Of a stretch of DNA of 64,000 nucleotides, positions 15,315 to 24,536 are shown piece by piece. The notes beneath the pieces are model-generated. The model was not told the origin of the DNA and made no database searches. It worked only from the letters and a program-made list of their open reading frames with translations. The position numbers were made by a program, and so were the translations under genes. The stretch comes from Pseudomonas pseudonitroreducens (GTDB lineage: Bacteria > Pseudomonadota > Gammaproteobacteria > Pseudomonadales > Pseudomonadaceae). The stretch spans positions 120,132-184,131 of the forward strand of contig NZ_BQHJ01000015.1 in assembly GCF_021603645.1 (NCBI RefSeq), written 5' to 3'. Within the stretch, counting starts at the first letter, position 1. Each line of letters begins with the position of its first letter.

Positions 15315-16196
15315 ATGGACAAATGCATGACGGCCGCCGAGGCGGTCGCCCGGCTGCGCGACGGCATGACCATCGGCATCGGCGGCTGGGGCCCGCGCCG
15401 CAAGCCCATGGCGCTGATCCGCGAAATCCTCCGTTCCGGGCTCAAGGACCTCACCGTCGTCGCCTACGGCGGCGCTGACGTCGGCATGCTCTGCGCTGCC
15501 GGCAAGGTCAGGAAGCTGGTATTCGCCTTCGTCTCGCTGGATTTCATTCCGCTCGAACCCTACTTCCGCAAGGCCCGCCAGGCCGGCGAGCTGGAGGTGA
15601 TGGAAATCGACGAAGGCATGCTGCTGCTGGGCCTGCGCGCAGCGGCGATGAAGGTGCCGTTCCTGCCCACCGCCGTGGGCCTGGGCACCGACGTGCTCAA
15701 GCACAACCCGCAGATCAGGCTGGTTGCCTCGCCCTACGCTGACGGCCGCGACTGGGTCGCCATGCCGGCGCTGGAGCTGGACGCGGCGCTGGTCCACGTC
15801 GACCGCGCCGATGCCCGTGGCGTCTGCCAGATCGAAGGGCCGGACCACTACATGGACGACCTGTTCGTGCGTGCCGCCAGGCAGACCTTCGTCAGTTGCG
15901 ACGAGCTGGTGGAGTCCGCGCACTTCCACGCCAACCCGCAGGCGCCGCGCCAGGTGTTCTGGGAACGCAACCTGACCGATGGCGTAGTGCACGTCCCCGG
16001 CGGCGCGCACCCCAGTTCCTGCGCACCGCTGTACGGCTTCGACGTGGCGCACTTCCAGCGCTACAACGCCTCGGCCCAGGAAGAGGGCGGCTGGCAGCGC
16101 TACTACGACGAATTCATCCGCGACGGCGAAGCCGCCTACCTGGACAAGGTCGGCGGGCTCGACGCACTCCGCAAGCTGCCCCTACCGGTGTTCTGA
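15315..16196 (+). CDS. ipdA: COCHEA-CoA hydrolase alpha subunit (IpdA-like)
   Basis: A 293-residue protein of the class I CoA-transferase family, alpha type, with GMTIGIGGWGPRRKPMALI at residues 17-35 and PFLPTAVGLGTDV near 116. With IpdB it would hydrolyse a ring-opened steroid CoA ester (COCHEA-CoA) and so open the last carbocycle, ring C. Length fits IpdA (about 290). AAGGAG lies eight bases before the ATG. Its subunit follows three bases after its stop. An ordinary CoA transferase is the alternative, but the neighbours IpdB, IpdC and EchA20 make IpdA much more likely. Confidence 0.85.
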   Translation: MDKCMTAAEAVARLRDGMTIGIGGWGPRRKPMALIREILRSGLKDLTVVAYGGADVGMLCAAGKVRKLVFAFVSLDFIPLEPYFRKARQAGELEVMEIDEGMLLLGLRAAAMKVPFLPTAVGLGTDVLKHNPQIRLVASPYADGRDWVAMPALELDAALVHVDRADARGVCQIEGPDHYMDDLFVRAARQTFVSCDELVESAHFHANPQAPRQVFWERNLTDGVVHVPGGAHPSSCAPLYGFDVAHFQRYNASAQEEGGWQRYYDEFIRDGEAAYLDKVGGLDALRKLPLPVF

Positions 16197-16198
16197 TC

Positions 16199-17014
16199 AT
16201 GACTGACGCTACCGCTTCCTGCAGCCTCGCCGAGCTGCTGATCTGCGCCGCCAGCGAGTGCTGGCGCGACGACGGCGAAGTGCTCGCCACCGGCATCGGC
16301 GTGGTCCCCCGCCTGGCCGCTTCCCTGGCCATGCTGAGCAGCAACCCTGACCTGCTGATGACTGACTCCGAGGCCTTCATGGTCGCCGAGCCGGTGCCGC
16401 TGGGCGCGCGCAACGGTTACGTGCCGAAGTTCGACAGCTGGATGGGCTTCTCGCGCATCTTCGACAACGTCTGGGGCGGCCGCCGCCATGCGCTGGTCGG
16501 GCCGACGCAGATCGACCGCTTCGGCCAGGCGAACATCTCCTGCATCGGCGACTACGCCAGGCCCAAGGCACAGATGCTCGGCGTGCGCGGCTTCCCCGGC
16601 AACTCCATCAGCCACGCCAACTCGTTCTTCGTGCCGGCGCACAGCCGCCGGGTGTTCGTCGAAGGCGAGGTCGACATGGTTGCCTCGGTCGGCTACAACC
16701 CGGCGCGCCTGGCGCGTGGCTGGTCGCTGGATGACATCGACATCCGCCTGATCGTCACCGACCTCTGCGTGCTCGACTTCGCCGGCCCGCAGCGACAGAT
16801 GCGCGTGCGCTCGCTGCATCCGGGCGTGGAGCTGGCGCAGGTGCTGGACAACACCAGCTTCGACCTGGCGCTGCCGGCGCAGATCCCGACCACCGCGCTG
16901 CCCACGGCGGCGCAGCTGCAAATCCTCCAGCGCCTGGACCCGCACAACCTGCGCAGCCGCCAGCTCAAGGACAATCCGCCGGCCGTGCGCAGCGCCGAAG
17001 GAGTGCGGTCATGA
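16199..17014 (+). CDS. ipdB: COCHEA-CoA hydrolase beta subunit (IpdB-like)
   Basis: A 271-residue class I CoA-transferase-like beta subunit. GVVPRLAASLAMLSSNPDL near residue 34, GFSRIFDNVWGGRRHALVG near 83 and GNSISHANSF near 135 are the visible landmarks. It partners IpdA. The start ATG is two bases after the ipdA stop and its own stop overlaps the next start by four bases, so the three are coupled. The C-terminal tail beyond residue 240 (LQRLDPHNLRS...) is close to the usual IpdB length plus about 20 residues. Confidence 0.85.
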   Translation: MTDATASCSLAELLICAASECWRDDGEVLATGIGVVPRLAASLAMLSSNPDLLMTDSEAFMVAEPVPLGARNGYVPKFDSWMGFSRIFDNVWGGRRHALVGPTQIDRFGQANISCIGDYARPKAQMLGVRGFPGNSISHANSFFVPAHSRRVFVEGEVDMVASVGYNPARLARGWSLDDIDIRLIVTDLCVLDFAGPQRQMRVRSLHPGVELAQVLDNTSFDLALPAQIPTTALPTAAQLQILQRLDPHNLRSRQLKDNPPAVRSAEGVRS

Positions 17015-17868
17015 GCGAAGAGGTGGTCCTCTACGAAGTCCAGGGCCCGGTGGCCCTGGTCAGCATGAACCGCCCCGAGTTCCACAACGCGCAGAACTCG
17101 AAAATGACCTACGCGCTGGACGCGGCCTTTCGCCGGGCCTGCGACGACGATGCGGTCAAGGTCATCGTCCTGCGCGGCGCGGGCAAGCACTTCTCCGCCG
17201 GCCACGACATCGGCACGCCGGGGCGCGACGTCAACCAGAGCTTCGAGCGCGCCAGCCTGTGGTACGACCACGTGAACAAGCCCGGTGGCGAGTTCCTCTA
17301 TGCCCGCGAGCAGGAGGTCTACCTGGGCATGTGCCGGCGCTGGCGCGAGATGCCCAAGCCGACCGTGGCCATGGTGCAGGGCGCCTGCATCGCCGGCGGG
17401 CTGATGCTGGCGTGGGTCTGCGACCTGATCGTCGCCAGCGACGATGCCTACTTCCGCGACCCGGTGGTGCGCATGGGCATTCCCGGCGTCGAGTACTTCG
17501 CCCACGTGCATGAACTCAATCCGCGCATCGCCAAGGAGTTCCTCTTCCTCGGCGAACGCCTGGGCGCCGAGCGCGCCTGGCAGTTGGGCATGGTCAACAA
17601 GGTGGTGCCGCGCGACGTGCTGCTGGACGTGACCCTGGACATGGCCCGCCGCGTCGCCGAGATGCCGCGGCTCGGGCTGCAGCTGGCCAAGCAGGCGGTG
17701 AACAACGCCGAGGACCTGATGGGCAAGCGCGCCACCATGGACATGGTGTTCGGCCTGCACCACTTCGCCCACGCCCACAACGAGCTGGTCAGCGGCGACC
17801 GCCTGGGCGGCTACGACGCCCGCGCCATGGCGAGCTCGCAGCGCGAGCCGGTGGAGGGCGGCCGATGA
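17011..17868 (+). CDS. Enoyl-CoA hydratase/isomerase family protein
   Basis: A 285-residue crotonase. The oxyanion-hole blocks are KHFSAGHDIGTPG near residue 59 and VQGACIAGGLMLAWVCDLIV near 127. The C-terminal half is longer than usual and rich in His and Asn near residues 245-260. It overlaps ipdB by ATGA and ipdC by ATGA. It is not the EchA20 candidate, which is the second crotonase at 18946. A hydratase step in removal of the HIP side chain, or in breakdown of the acyl-CoA that follows ring opening, is likely but not assignable from sequence. Confidence 0.75.
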   Translation: MSEEVVLYEVQGPVALVSMNRPEFHNAQNSKMTYALDAAFRRACDDDAVKVIVLRGAGKHFSAGHDIGTPGRDVNQSFERASLWYDHVNKPGGEFLYAREQEVYLGMCRRWREMPKPTVAMVQGACIAGGLMLAWVCDLIVASDDAYFRDPVVRMGIPGVEYFAHVHELNPRIAKEFLFLGERLGAERAWQLGMVNKVVPRDVLLDVTLDMARRVAEMPRLGLQLAKQAVNNAEDLMGKRATMDMVFGLHHFAHAHNELVSGDRLGGYDARAMASSQREPVEGGR

Positions 17869-18965
17869 GTGCGGACCTGGGCACCCGCGTCAGCCAGCTG
17901 CTCGGTTGCCGCTACCCGATCATCCAGACCGCCATGGGCTGGGTGGCTGACCCGCGCCTGGTGGCGGCCACCGGCAATGCCGGCGGCTTCGGCTTCCTCG
18001 CCGGGGCGACCATCGAGCCGCAGCGGATGGAAGCGGCGATCCTGGAGACCCGAGCGCTGACGGCGGCGCCGTTCGGCGTGAACTTCCATATGTATCAGCC
18101 CAACGCCGGCGAGATCGTCGAGCTGGTGCTGCGCCACGGGGTGAAAGCGGTGAGCTACAGCCGCTCGCCGGGCAAGCAGATGATCGCCCGCCTGAAGGAC
18201 GCCGGGGTGATCTGCATGCCCACCGTCGGTGCGCTGAAGCACGCGCAGAAGGCCGTGGAGATGGGCGCCGACATCGTCACCGTGCAGGGCGGCGAGGGCG
18301 GCGGCCACACCGGCGCGGTGCCGACCTCGCTGCTGCTGGCGCAGGTGCGCGAAGCGGTATCGGTGCCGGTCGTTGCGGCAGGCGGTTTCCATGACGGCGC
18401 CGGCCTGGTGGCCGCGCTGGCGCTGGGCGCCGAGGGCGTGGCCATGGGCACGCGCTTCCTGATGAGCCGCGAAAGCCCGGTGCCGGACGCCACCCTGGCG
18501 CGCTACCTGGGCGTGAAGGACCCGGCGCAGGTGATCGTCAGCCGCGCGCTGGACGGCCTGCCGCAACGGATGATCCGCAACGAACTGCTCGACGCCCTGG
18601 AAGCGGCCGGCCCCTGGCGCCGCCTGGGCCTGGCCGTGCAGTGCGCGCTGGCCTACCGCCGCCACTCCGGCATCAGCCTGGCGCAGATGCTCCAGGCCCT
18701 GCGCAACCGTGGCGAGCTGACGCTTTCCCAGGCGCTGCTGGCGGCCAACGCGCCCATGGTGATCCAGAAGGCCATGGTCGACGGCCAGCCCGAAGATGGC
18801 GTGCTGCCGGCCGGGCAGGTCGCCGCGTTGCTCGGTTGCCGCCTGCCGTGCGCCGAGATCATCCAGAACATCGTCACCCAGGCCGAAGTCCGCCTCGCCG
18901 AGCTGGCCCGCCGGGTAGAACCGCAGCCGTCACAGGAGAACCGCCATGTCGCCGTTTCGCGTTGA
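17865..18965 (+). CDS. ipdC: IpdC-like flavoprotein (nitronate monooxygenase family)
   Basis: A 366-residue TIM-barrel FMN protein of the nitronate monooxygenase family: PIIQTAMGWVADPRLVAATG near residues 18-38, GADIVTVQGGEGGGHTG near 133 and PVVAAGGFHDGAGLVAAL near 168. IpdC of mycobacteria (about 355 residues) is a flavin-dependent oxidoreductase of the HIP pathway that acts on a 5-OH-HIC-type CoA ester. Place and length fit. The start overlaps the upstream crotonase stop by ATGA, and its last 20 bases overlap the echA20-like gene. Confidence 0.85.
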   Translation: MSADLGTRVSQLLGCRYPIIQTAMGWVADPRLVAATGNAGGFGFLAGATIEPQRMEAAILETRALTAAPFGVNFHMYQPNAGEIVELVLRHGVKAVSYSRSPGKQMIARLKDAGVICMPTVGALKHAQKAVEMGADIVTVQGGEGGGHTGAVPTSLLLAQVREAVSVPVVAAGGFHDGAGLVAALALGAEGVAMGTRFLMSRESPVPDATLARYLGVKDPAQVIVSRALDGLPQRMIRNELLDALEAAGPWRRLGLAVQCALAYRRHSGISLAQMLQALRNRGELTLSQALLAANAPMVIQKAMVDGQPEDGVLPAGQVAALLGCRLPCAEIIQNIVTQAEVRLAELARRVEPQPSQENRHVAVSR

Positions 18966-19698
18966 GATCCACGAGCACATCGCCGAGCTGGTGTTCGACC
19001 GGCCGCCGGTGAACGCCTTCGACTGCGCCGGCTGGGCCGCCATCGCCGCCGAGCTGGAACGCCTGGGCCGCGACGACGCGGTACGGGTCATCGTCATCCG
19101 CGCCGAGGGCCGGGGCTTCTGCGCCGGCGTCGACATCAAGGAACTGGCCGCCGACGGCAACCTGATCGTCGCGGTGAACAAGGGCAACTACGACAGCTTC
19201 AAGGCCGTGCACCGCAATCCCAAGCCGGTGATCGCCGCCGTGCATGGCTTCGTCCTGGGCGGCGGTATCGGCCTGTGCGGCGCGGCGGACATCGTCGTCG
19301 CCAGCGAGTGCGCGACTTTCGGCGTGCCCGAGGTGGACCGCGGCGCCATGGGCGGCGGCGCGCACCTGCAGCGTCTGTTCCCGGTGCAGAAGGTGCGCCA
19401 CATGTACTTCACCGGCGAGCCCATCGATGCCTTCGAAGCCTATCGCCTGGGCGCGGTGGAGCGCGTGGTGCCGCGCGAACAGCTGCGCGACGCGGCTCTC
19501 GATGTGGCCCGCAGGATCGCCGCCAAGAGCCCGGCGATGATCGCCCTGGCCAAGGAGGCGCTGACCGGCATCGAGGACGGCAACCTCGAAGACAAGTACC
19601 GCTGGGAGCAGGGCTTCACCCTCGAGGCCTACCGCTCGCTGGACTCCCAGGAAGCGCGCGACTCCTTCGTCGAGAAGCGCGAAGCGCAATTCAACTGA
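18946..19698 (+). CDS. echA20: EchA20-like ring-D-opening enoyl-CoA hydratase family enzyme
   Basis: A 250-residue crotonase. Its blocks VFDRPPVNAFD, IRAEGRGFCAGVDIKEL, FVLGGGIGLCGAADIVVAS, FGVPEVDRGAMGGGAHLQ and YRWEQGFT match what I remember of EchA20 (Rv3550), including the unusual RGA.GG.HL segment. EchA20 hydrolyses a C-C bond in HIEC-CoA and opens ring D. AGGAG lies eight bases before the ATG, inside the end of ipdC. This is the better EchA20 candidate of the two crotonases in the operon. Confidence 0.85.
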   Translation: MSPFRVEIHEHIAELVFDRPPVNAFDCAGWAAIAAELERLGRDDAVRVIVIRAEGRGFCAGVDIKELAADGNLIVAVNKGNYDSFKAVHRNPKPVIAAVHGFVLGGGIGLCGAADIVVASECATFGVPEVDRGAMGGGAHLQRLFPVQKVRHMYFTGEPIDAFEAYRLGAVERVVPREQLRDAALDVARRIAAKSPAMIALAKEALTGIEDGNLEDKYRWEQGFTLEAYRSLDSQEARDSFVEKREAQFN

Positions 19699-19714
19699 TC
19701 ACAGGCAGCAGCCC

Positions 19715-20881
19715 ATGGACCTGAACTACAACAACGAACAACAGGCCTTCCGCGAGGAAGCGCGCGCCTGGCTGGCGGCCAACGTGCCGCAGAAGCCCTT
19801 GCCCTCGTACGACACCGAGGAGGGCTTCCGCCTGCACCGCGAGTGGGAAGCGCGCCTGCACGACGGCCATTGGGGCATGGTGACCTGGCCGCAGGAGTAC
19901 GGCGGCCGCGGTTGCGACCTGATCCAGTGGCTGATCTTCGAGGAAGAGTACTACCGCGCCGGCGCGCCCGGCCGGGTCAACCAGAACGGCATCTTCCTGC
20001 TCGGCCCGACGCTGATGGAATTCGGCAGCGAGGAGCAGAAGGCCCGCTTCCTGCCGCGCATGGCGCGCGGGCAGGACGTCTGGGCCCAGGGCTGGTCCGA
20101 GCCGGGCGCGGGTTCCGACATGGCGGCGATCCGCTCGCGGGCCGAGCGCGTGGGCGAGCACTACGTGATCAATGGCCAGAAGACCTGGTCGACCCGTGCG
20201 GTCTGGGCCGACTGGCTGTTCGGCATGTTCCGCACCGACCCGGCCTCCAGCCGCCACCATGGGCTGACCTTCATCCTGGTGCCGCTGGACTCGCCGGGCA
20301 TCACCGTGCGCCCGATCGCCCAGCTCGACGGCCTGCCGGGCTTTGCGGAAATCTTCTTCGACGACGTCAAGGTGCCGGTGGAGAACGTACTCGGTGGCGA
20401 AGGGCAGGGCTGGCACGTGGCGATGTCCACCGCCGGCTTCGAGCGCGGGCTGATGCTGCGCTCCCCGGCGCGCTTCCAGGAAACCGCGCGGCGCCTGCTG
20501 CAGCTGTACCTGGACAACCGCGAGGCGGCCGACCGCGACCCGGCCATCGGCGAGGCGGTGATGCGTGCCTGGCTCGACGCCGAGGCCTACACCCTGAGCA
20601 CCTACATGACCGCCTCGCGCCTGCAGCAGGGCGGCCGTATCGGCCCGGAATCCTCGACCAACAAGATCTTCTGGTCGGAGCTGGACCAGCGCATGCACGA
20701 CACCGCCCTGAGCATCCTCGGCGCCCGCGCCGAACTGCTGCCCGGCGAGCCGCTGGCCGGTGAGGTCGGGCGCTGGCTGGACGGTTTCCTGTTCTCCCTG
20801 GCCGGCCCGATCTACGCCGGCACCAACGAAATCCAGCGCAACATCATCGCCGAACGCATGCTCGGCATGCCGCGCGCCTGA
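19715..20881 (+). CDS. Acyl-CoA dehydrogenase, FadE30-like
   Basis: A 388-residue acyl-CoA dehydrogenase. WAQGWSEPGAGSDMAAIRS near residue 127, INGQKTWSTRAVWADWLFG near 152 and the C-terminal YAGTNEIQRNIIAERMLG are visible. The position of the usual catalytic Glu in the C-terminal YEG motif is Ala here, as in many actinobacterial steroid FadE proteins, so the base may instead be the Glu of GFERG near residue 245 (inference). FadE30 dehydrogenates HIP-CoA. The next gene is a second, smaller subunit-like FadE and the two may form a heterotetramer as other steroid FadE pairs do. Seventeen bases separate it from echA20. Confidence 0.8.
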   Translation: MDLNYNNEQQAFREEARAWLAANVPQKPLPSYDTEEGFRLHREWEARLHDGHWGMVTWPQEYGGRGCDLIQWLIFEEEYYRAGAPGRVNQNGIFLLGPTLMEFGSEEQKARFLPRMARGQDVWAQGWSEPGAGSDMAAIRSRAERVGEHYVINGQKTWSTRAVWADWLFGMFRTDPASSRHHGLTFILVPLDSPGITVRPIAQLDGLPGFAEIFFDDVKVPVENVLGGEGQGWHVAMSTAGFERGLMLRSPARFQETARRLLQLYLDNREAADRDPAIGEAVMRAWLDAEAYTLSTYMTASRLQQGGRIGPESSTNKIFWSELDQRMHDTALSILGARAELLPGEPLAGEVGRWLDGFLFSLAGPIYAGTNEIQRNIIAERMLGMPRA

Positions 20882-20892
20882 GGAGCCGGGAC

Positions 20893-21954
20893 ATGGACTT
20901 CACTTTCAACGACGACCAGCTGAGCTTCCACGACAGCGTGCGCGCCTTCCTCACCAACCAGGTGACCCCGGAGCGCCAGCGCGAACTCTGGGGCAGCGAG
21001 ACCGGGCGCAGCGACGAACTCTGGGCGCAGCTCGCCGAACTCGGCCTGACCGCCCTGAACCTGCCCGAAGCCTATGGCGGCCTGGGCCTGGATGAGACCG
21101 ACTGGGTGCTGCCGGCGCAGGAATGCGGCTATGCCGCGCTGGCCGAACCACTGCTCGACAGCGTGCTGGTGGGCGCGCCTTTGCTGGCCGCGCTCGGTGA
21201 CGAGCACGAGGCGCTGAAGGCCGACTGGCTGGGGCGCATCGCCGCCGGCCAGGCGCGGCTCGCGGTCGGCCATCCGGACAACCTGCTGGTAGCCGACGCC
21301 CATGTCGCCGACCTGCTGATCCTCGGTCACCACGACGACATCCACGCCGTCCCGCGCGAGGCCGTGCAGCTGACCCGCAGCCTGGCGCTCGATCCGGCAC
21401 GCCGGCTGTTCAGCGTCGCCTGGACGCCCAGCGCCGCCACTCGCCTGGCCAGTGGCGAGCTGGCCCGCAGCTTGTGGGCGGCGGCCTTCGAGCGTGGCGC
21501 GCTGGCCTGCGCCGCGCAGCAGCTGGGGCTGGCCCGGCGCATGGTCGACCTGGCGGTGGACTACAGCTTCGAGCGCAAGCAGTTCGGCAAACCCATCGGC
21601 AGCTTCCAGGCGGTCAAGCACCTGATGGCCGATGTGGCGGTGCTCATCGAGTTCGCCAAGGCGCCGCTGTACCGCGCTGCGCAGTCCCTCGCCGAGAGCC
21701 ACCCGCAGGCCGCGCTGCACGTTTCCCAGGCGCGCCTGGCGTGCTCGGAAGCCGCGCAACTGGCGGCGAAGAACGCCATCCAGGTGCACGGCGCCATGGG
21801 CTACACCTGGGAAGTCGACCTGCAGCTCTACATGAAGCGCGCCTGGGCCCTGGACAAGGTCTGGGGCGACCGCAGCCTGCACAAGGCGCGGTTGTGCCAG
21901 GCACTGTTCGGCGGGGCGATCAGCGCCGGCGCCGGCCACACCTTCGCGGTCTGA
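20893..21954 (+). CDS. Acyl-CoA dehydrogenase, second subunit-like
   Basis: A 353-residue acyl-CoA dehydrogenase homologue with a shortened middle domain: after LPEAYGGLGL near residue 57 the beta domain is reduced, with no SEPGAGSD-like flavin motif. The C-terminal FERKQFGKPIGSFQAVKH (near 222) and VHGAMGYTWEVDLQLYMKR (near 295) are typical. Loss of the flavin motif with retention of the C-terminal FAD and dimer contacts is the pattern of the smaller partner in alpha2beta2 steroid FadE enzymes. It begins 11 bases after the larger FadE gene. Confidence 0.8.
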   Translation: MDFTFNDDQLSFHDSVRAFLTNQVTPERQRELWGSETGRSDELWAQLAELGLTALNLPEAYGGLGLDETDWVLPAQECGYAALAEPLLDSVLVGAPLLAALGDEHEALKADWLGRIAAGQARLAVGHPDNLLVADAHVADLLILGHHDDIHAVPREAVQLTRSLALDPARRLFSVAWTPSAATRLASGELARSLWAAAFERGALACAAQQLGLARRMVDLAVDYSFERKQFGKPIGSFQAVKHLMADVAVLIEFAKAPLYRAAQSLAESHPQAALHVSQARLACSEAAQLAAKNAIQVHGAMGYTWEVDLQLYMKRAWALDKVWGDRSLHKARLCQALFGGAISAGAGHTFAV

Positions 21955-21964
21955 GGAGATCGAA

Positions 21965-23113
21965 ATGGCAGAAGCCTACATCGTCGACGCCCTGCGCACG
22001 CCCACCGGCAAGCGCAAGGGCGGCCTGGCGCAGATCCATGCCGCCGACCTGGGCGCCCACGTGCTGCGCGAGCTGGTGCAGCGCAACGGCATCCCCGACG
22101 CGGACTACGACGACGTCATCTTCGGCTGCGTCGATACCATCGGCCCGCTGGCCGGCGACATCGCCCGCACCTGCTGGCTGGCCGCCGGCCTGGACCAGGG
22201 CGTGCCCGGCACCACCGTGGACCGCCAGTGCGGCTCCTCGCAGCAGGCCGTGCACTTCGCCGCGCAGGCGGTGATGAGCGGCACCCAGGACGTGGTGATC
22301 GCCGGCGGCGTGCAGACCATGACGCAGATTCCGATTTCCTCGGCCATGACTGCCGCCGAGCCGCTGGGCTTCAGCGATCCCTTCAGCGGCTCGGAAGGCT
22401 GGGTCAGGCGCTATGGCGCCACGCCGCCGAGCCAGTTCCGTTCCGCGCAGATGATTGCGGAGAAGTGGGGCATCAGCCGCGAGGCGCTGGAAGCCTATTC
22501 GCTGGAGTCCCATCGCCGCGCCTTGCGCGCCATCGAGGCGGGGCGCTTCGCCCGCGAGATCATCCCGCTGGCCGGGGTTGTGCACGACGAGACGCCGCGC
22601 CAGACCAGCCTGGCGAAGATGGCTGAGCTGGAAACCCTGTTCGGTTGTGATCGCGTCACGGCCGGCGTTTCCAGCCAGACCTGCGACGCCGCCAGCGCGC
22701 TGCTGATCGTCTCCGAGCGAGCGCTCAAGCGCTACAACCTGACGCCGCGAGCGCGCATTCACCACCTCAGCGTGCGCGCGGACGACCCCGTGTGGATGCT
22801 CACCGCGCCGATACCCGCCACCGCCTACGCACTGAAAAAGGCCGGCATGCGCCTGGACGACATCGACCGGGTGGAGATCAACGAAGCCTTCGCCTCGGTG
22901 GTCATGGCCTGGCTGCAGGAAACCGGCTACCCCCACGAGCGCACCAACGTCAACGGCGGCGCCATCGCCCTCGGCCACCCGCTGGGCGCCACCGGCGCGC
23001 GGCTGATGACCACGCTGCTGCATGAGCTGGAGCGCACTGGCGGCCGCTACGGCCTGCAGGCCATGTGTGAAGGCGGAGGGCAAGCCAACGTGACCATCAT
23101 CGAGAGACTGTGA
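21965..23113 (+). CDS. fadA6: Thiolase, FadA6-like
   Basis: A 382-residue thiolase with nucleophile Cys89 ([10 protein letters not shown]), His338 ([10 protein letters not shown]) and Cys368 (MCEGGGQAN). The segments [22 protein letters not shown] and the ending ANVTIIERL match FadA6 of Mycobacterium tuberculosis as I remember it. FadA6 makes the last thiolytic cut after ring C opens. It is the last gene of the operon that starts at hsaC; the next gene follows after 165 bases with no terminator that I can see. Confidence 0.85.
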   Translation: MAEAYIVDALRTPTGKRKGGLAQIHAADLGAHVLRELVQRNGIPDADYDDVIFGCVDTIGPLAGDIARTCWLAAGLDQGVPGTTVDRQCGSSQQAVHFAAQAVMSGTQDVVIAGGVQTMTQIPISSAMTAAEPLGFSDPFSGSEGWVRRYGATPPSQFRSAQMIAEKWGISREALEAYSLESHRRALRAIEAGRFAREIIPLAGVVHDETPRQTSLAKMAELETLFGCDRVTAGVSSQTCDAASALLIVSERALKRYNLTPRARIHHLSVRADDPVWMLTAPIPATAYALKKAGMRLDDIDRVEINEAFASVVMAWLQETGYPHERTNVNGGAIALGHPLGATGARLMTTLLHELERTGGRYGLQAMCEGGGQANVTIIERL

Positions 23114-23278
23114 TGGGGCTGCTGCGCTAGGCCATGCGGCGTTGGAATGCGGGTCGTGAATGCTCATTGGCTGCAGCCAACTCCGCTTCCCGCCCCGCAT
23201 TCCGCCTTGCCTGGTCGTCGCTCGCTACGCCCCGAAGATCTGTTCTGCGCGTACTAGCGCAACCCCTTGGAGAACCCC

Positions 23279-24154
23279 ATGTCCATCTGCAAAGACCGCG
23301 TCGTCATCATCACCGGCGCCGGCGGCGGCCTTGGTCGCGCCTACGCCCTGGCCCTGGCGGCCGAGGGCGCGAAAGTGCTGGTCAACGACATCAACCGCGA
23401 AGCCGTGGCCGGCGTCGTCGCGCTGATCCGTGACCAGGGCGGCCAGGCCATCGGCGACTGCCACGACATCACCGACTACCACGAGGCCGGCGAGATCGTT
23501 CGCGCCGCCATCGCCGCCTTCGGCGACCTGCATGCGGTGGTCAACAATGCCGGCATCTGCCGTGACCGCATGTTCGCCAGCCTCACCGAGGCCGACTGGG
23601 ACGCGGTGATGAACGTGCACCTCAAGGGCCACTTCTGCATCGCCAGCCACGCCGTGCACCACTGGCGCGACCAGGCCAAGGCCGGCGCGACGGTGCGCGC
23701 GCGGATCATCAACACCAGCTCCGGCGCCGGGTTGCAGGGCTCCATCGGCCAGTCCAACTACTCGGCGGCCAAGGGCGGCATCGCTTCCCTCACGCTGGTG
23801 CAGGCCGCCGAGCTGGCGCGCTACGGCATTACCGCCAACGCCCTGGCCCCGGCCGCACGCACCGGCATGACCGAGCAGGTGTTCGCCGAGGTGATGAAGA
23901 AACCCGACGATGGCTTCGACCACTTCGCCCCGGAAAACGTCGCGCCGCTGGTGGCCTGGCTGGTCAGCGAGGACTCCCAGCACGTCAGCGGCTGCCTGTT
24001 CGAGGTGGAAGGCGGCAAGCTCTCCCTCGGCGACGGCTGGCGCCGAGGCCCGCAACGCGACAAGGGCGAGCGCTGGTTGCCGCAGGAAATCGGCGGGGTG
24101 GTCAACGAACTGATCGACCAGGCCGTGCCGGCGCAGAAGGTCTACGGCAGCTGA
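23279..24154 (+). CDS. SDR family oxidoreductase (HSD17B4-like, Rv3548c-like)
   Basis: A 291-residue SDR with TGAGGGLGRAYAL near residue 12, NNAGICRDRMF near 88 and the catalytic YSAAK (Tyr161, Lys165). The GGGLGRAYAL and C-terminal EGGKLSLGDGWRRGP features belong to the group of 3-hydroxyacyl-CoA dehydrogenase domains found in HSD17B4 and in the SDR encoded beside echA20 in mycobacteria. The ATG at 23279 has GGAG seven bases upstream; an earlier TTG lies within this Shine-Dalgarno region and is rejected. No dyad is found in the 165-base gap before it, so transcription may read through from the fadA6 gene. Confidence 0.75.
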   Translation: MSICKDRVVIITGAGGGLGRAYALALAAEGAKVLVNDINREAVAGVVALIRDQGGQAIGDCHDITDYHEAGEIVRAAIAAFGDLHAVVNNAGICRDRMFASLTEADWDAVMNVHLKGHFCIASHAVHHWRDQAKAGATVRARIINTSSGAGLQGSIGQSNYSAAKGGIASLTLVQAAELARYGITANALAPAARTGMTEQVFAEVMKKPDDGFDHFAPENVAPLVAWLVSEDSQHVSGCLFEVEGGKLSLGDGWRRGPQRDKGERWLPQEIGGVVNELIDQAVPAQKVYGS

Positions 24155-24214
24155 CCGCATCCCCGCTTTGCGGGATGGGTTTCGCTTTGCTCCACCCATC
24201 CTCTGCTGCTGTTT

Positions 24215-24431
24215 GCAGGAGCGAGCTTGCTCGCGAACCACCTGCCGCTGCGAGGCCTCCGCGTTGTAGGAACCTGCTCTTGCTCCTCGTAGGAGCGAGC
24301 TTGCTCGCGAACCACCAGCCGCTGCGGGGCCTCCCGCGTTGTAGGGACCTGCTCTTGCTCTTCGTAGGAGCGAGCTTGCTCGCGAACCAATCTCCGCTGC
24401 GGGGCCGGTTCGCGAGCAAGCTCGCTCCTAC
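24215..24431. repeat. REP-like cluster, four copies
   Basis: Forward copies at 24215-24238, 24289-24312 and 24364-24387, and a reverse copy at 24408-24431. Two of the copies lie in ~75 bp imperfect direct repeats that share CGCTGCG.GGCCTCC and TTGTAGG.ACCTGCTC. The gap 24155-24460 contains no gene. Confidence 0.85.
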
Positions 24432-24460
24432 ATCGTCTGGCCCACTGCAGTGCATTGCCT

Positions 24461-24478
24461 CACGTCCATTCGGACGAT
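24461..24478 (+). promoter_or_regulatory. Dyad operator/promoter, copy 8 (for fadE-fadE-ipdF operon)
   Basis: CACGTCCATTCGGACGAT: GTCC and GGACGA kept, the first two arm bases differ (AC for TA). The -10-like hexamer CAGACT is at 24500-24505. Confidence 0.75.
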
Positions 24479-24536
24479 TCCCGCCCGGGCATCTCCCGCC
24501 AGACTGCGCCCATCCGACACCACAGGGCCGCCTTCC

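Noticed and set aside
23121-23138. Dyad-like CTAGGCCATGCGGCGTTG before the SDR at 23279
   Set aside because: Only about half of the positions match and the GTCC/GGAC cores are broken; not counted as a member of the regulon.
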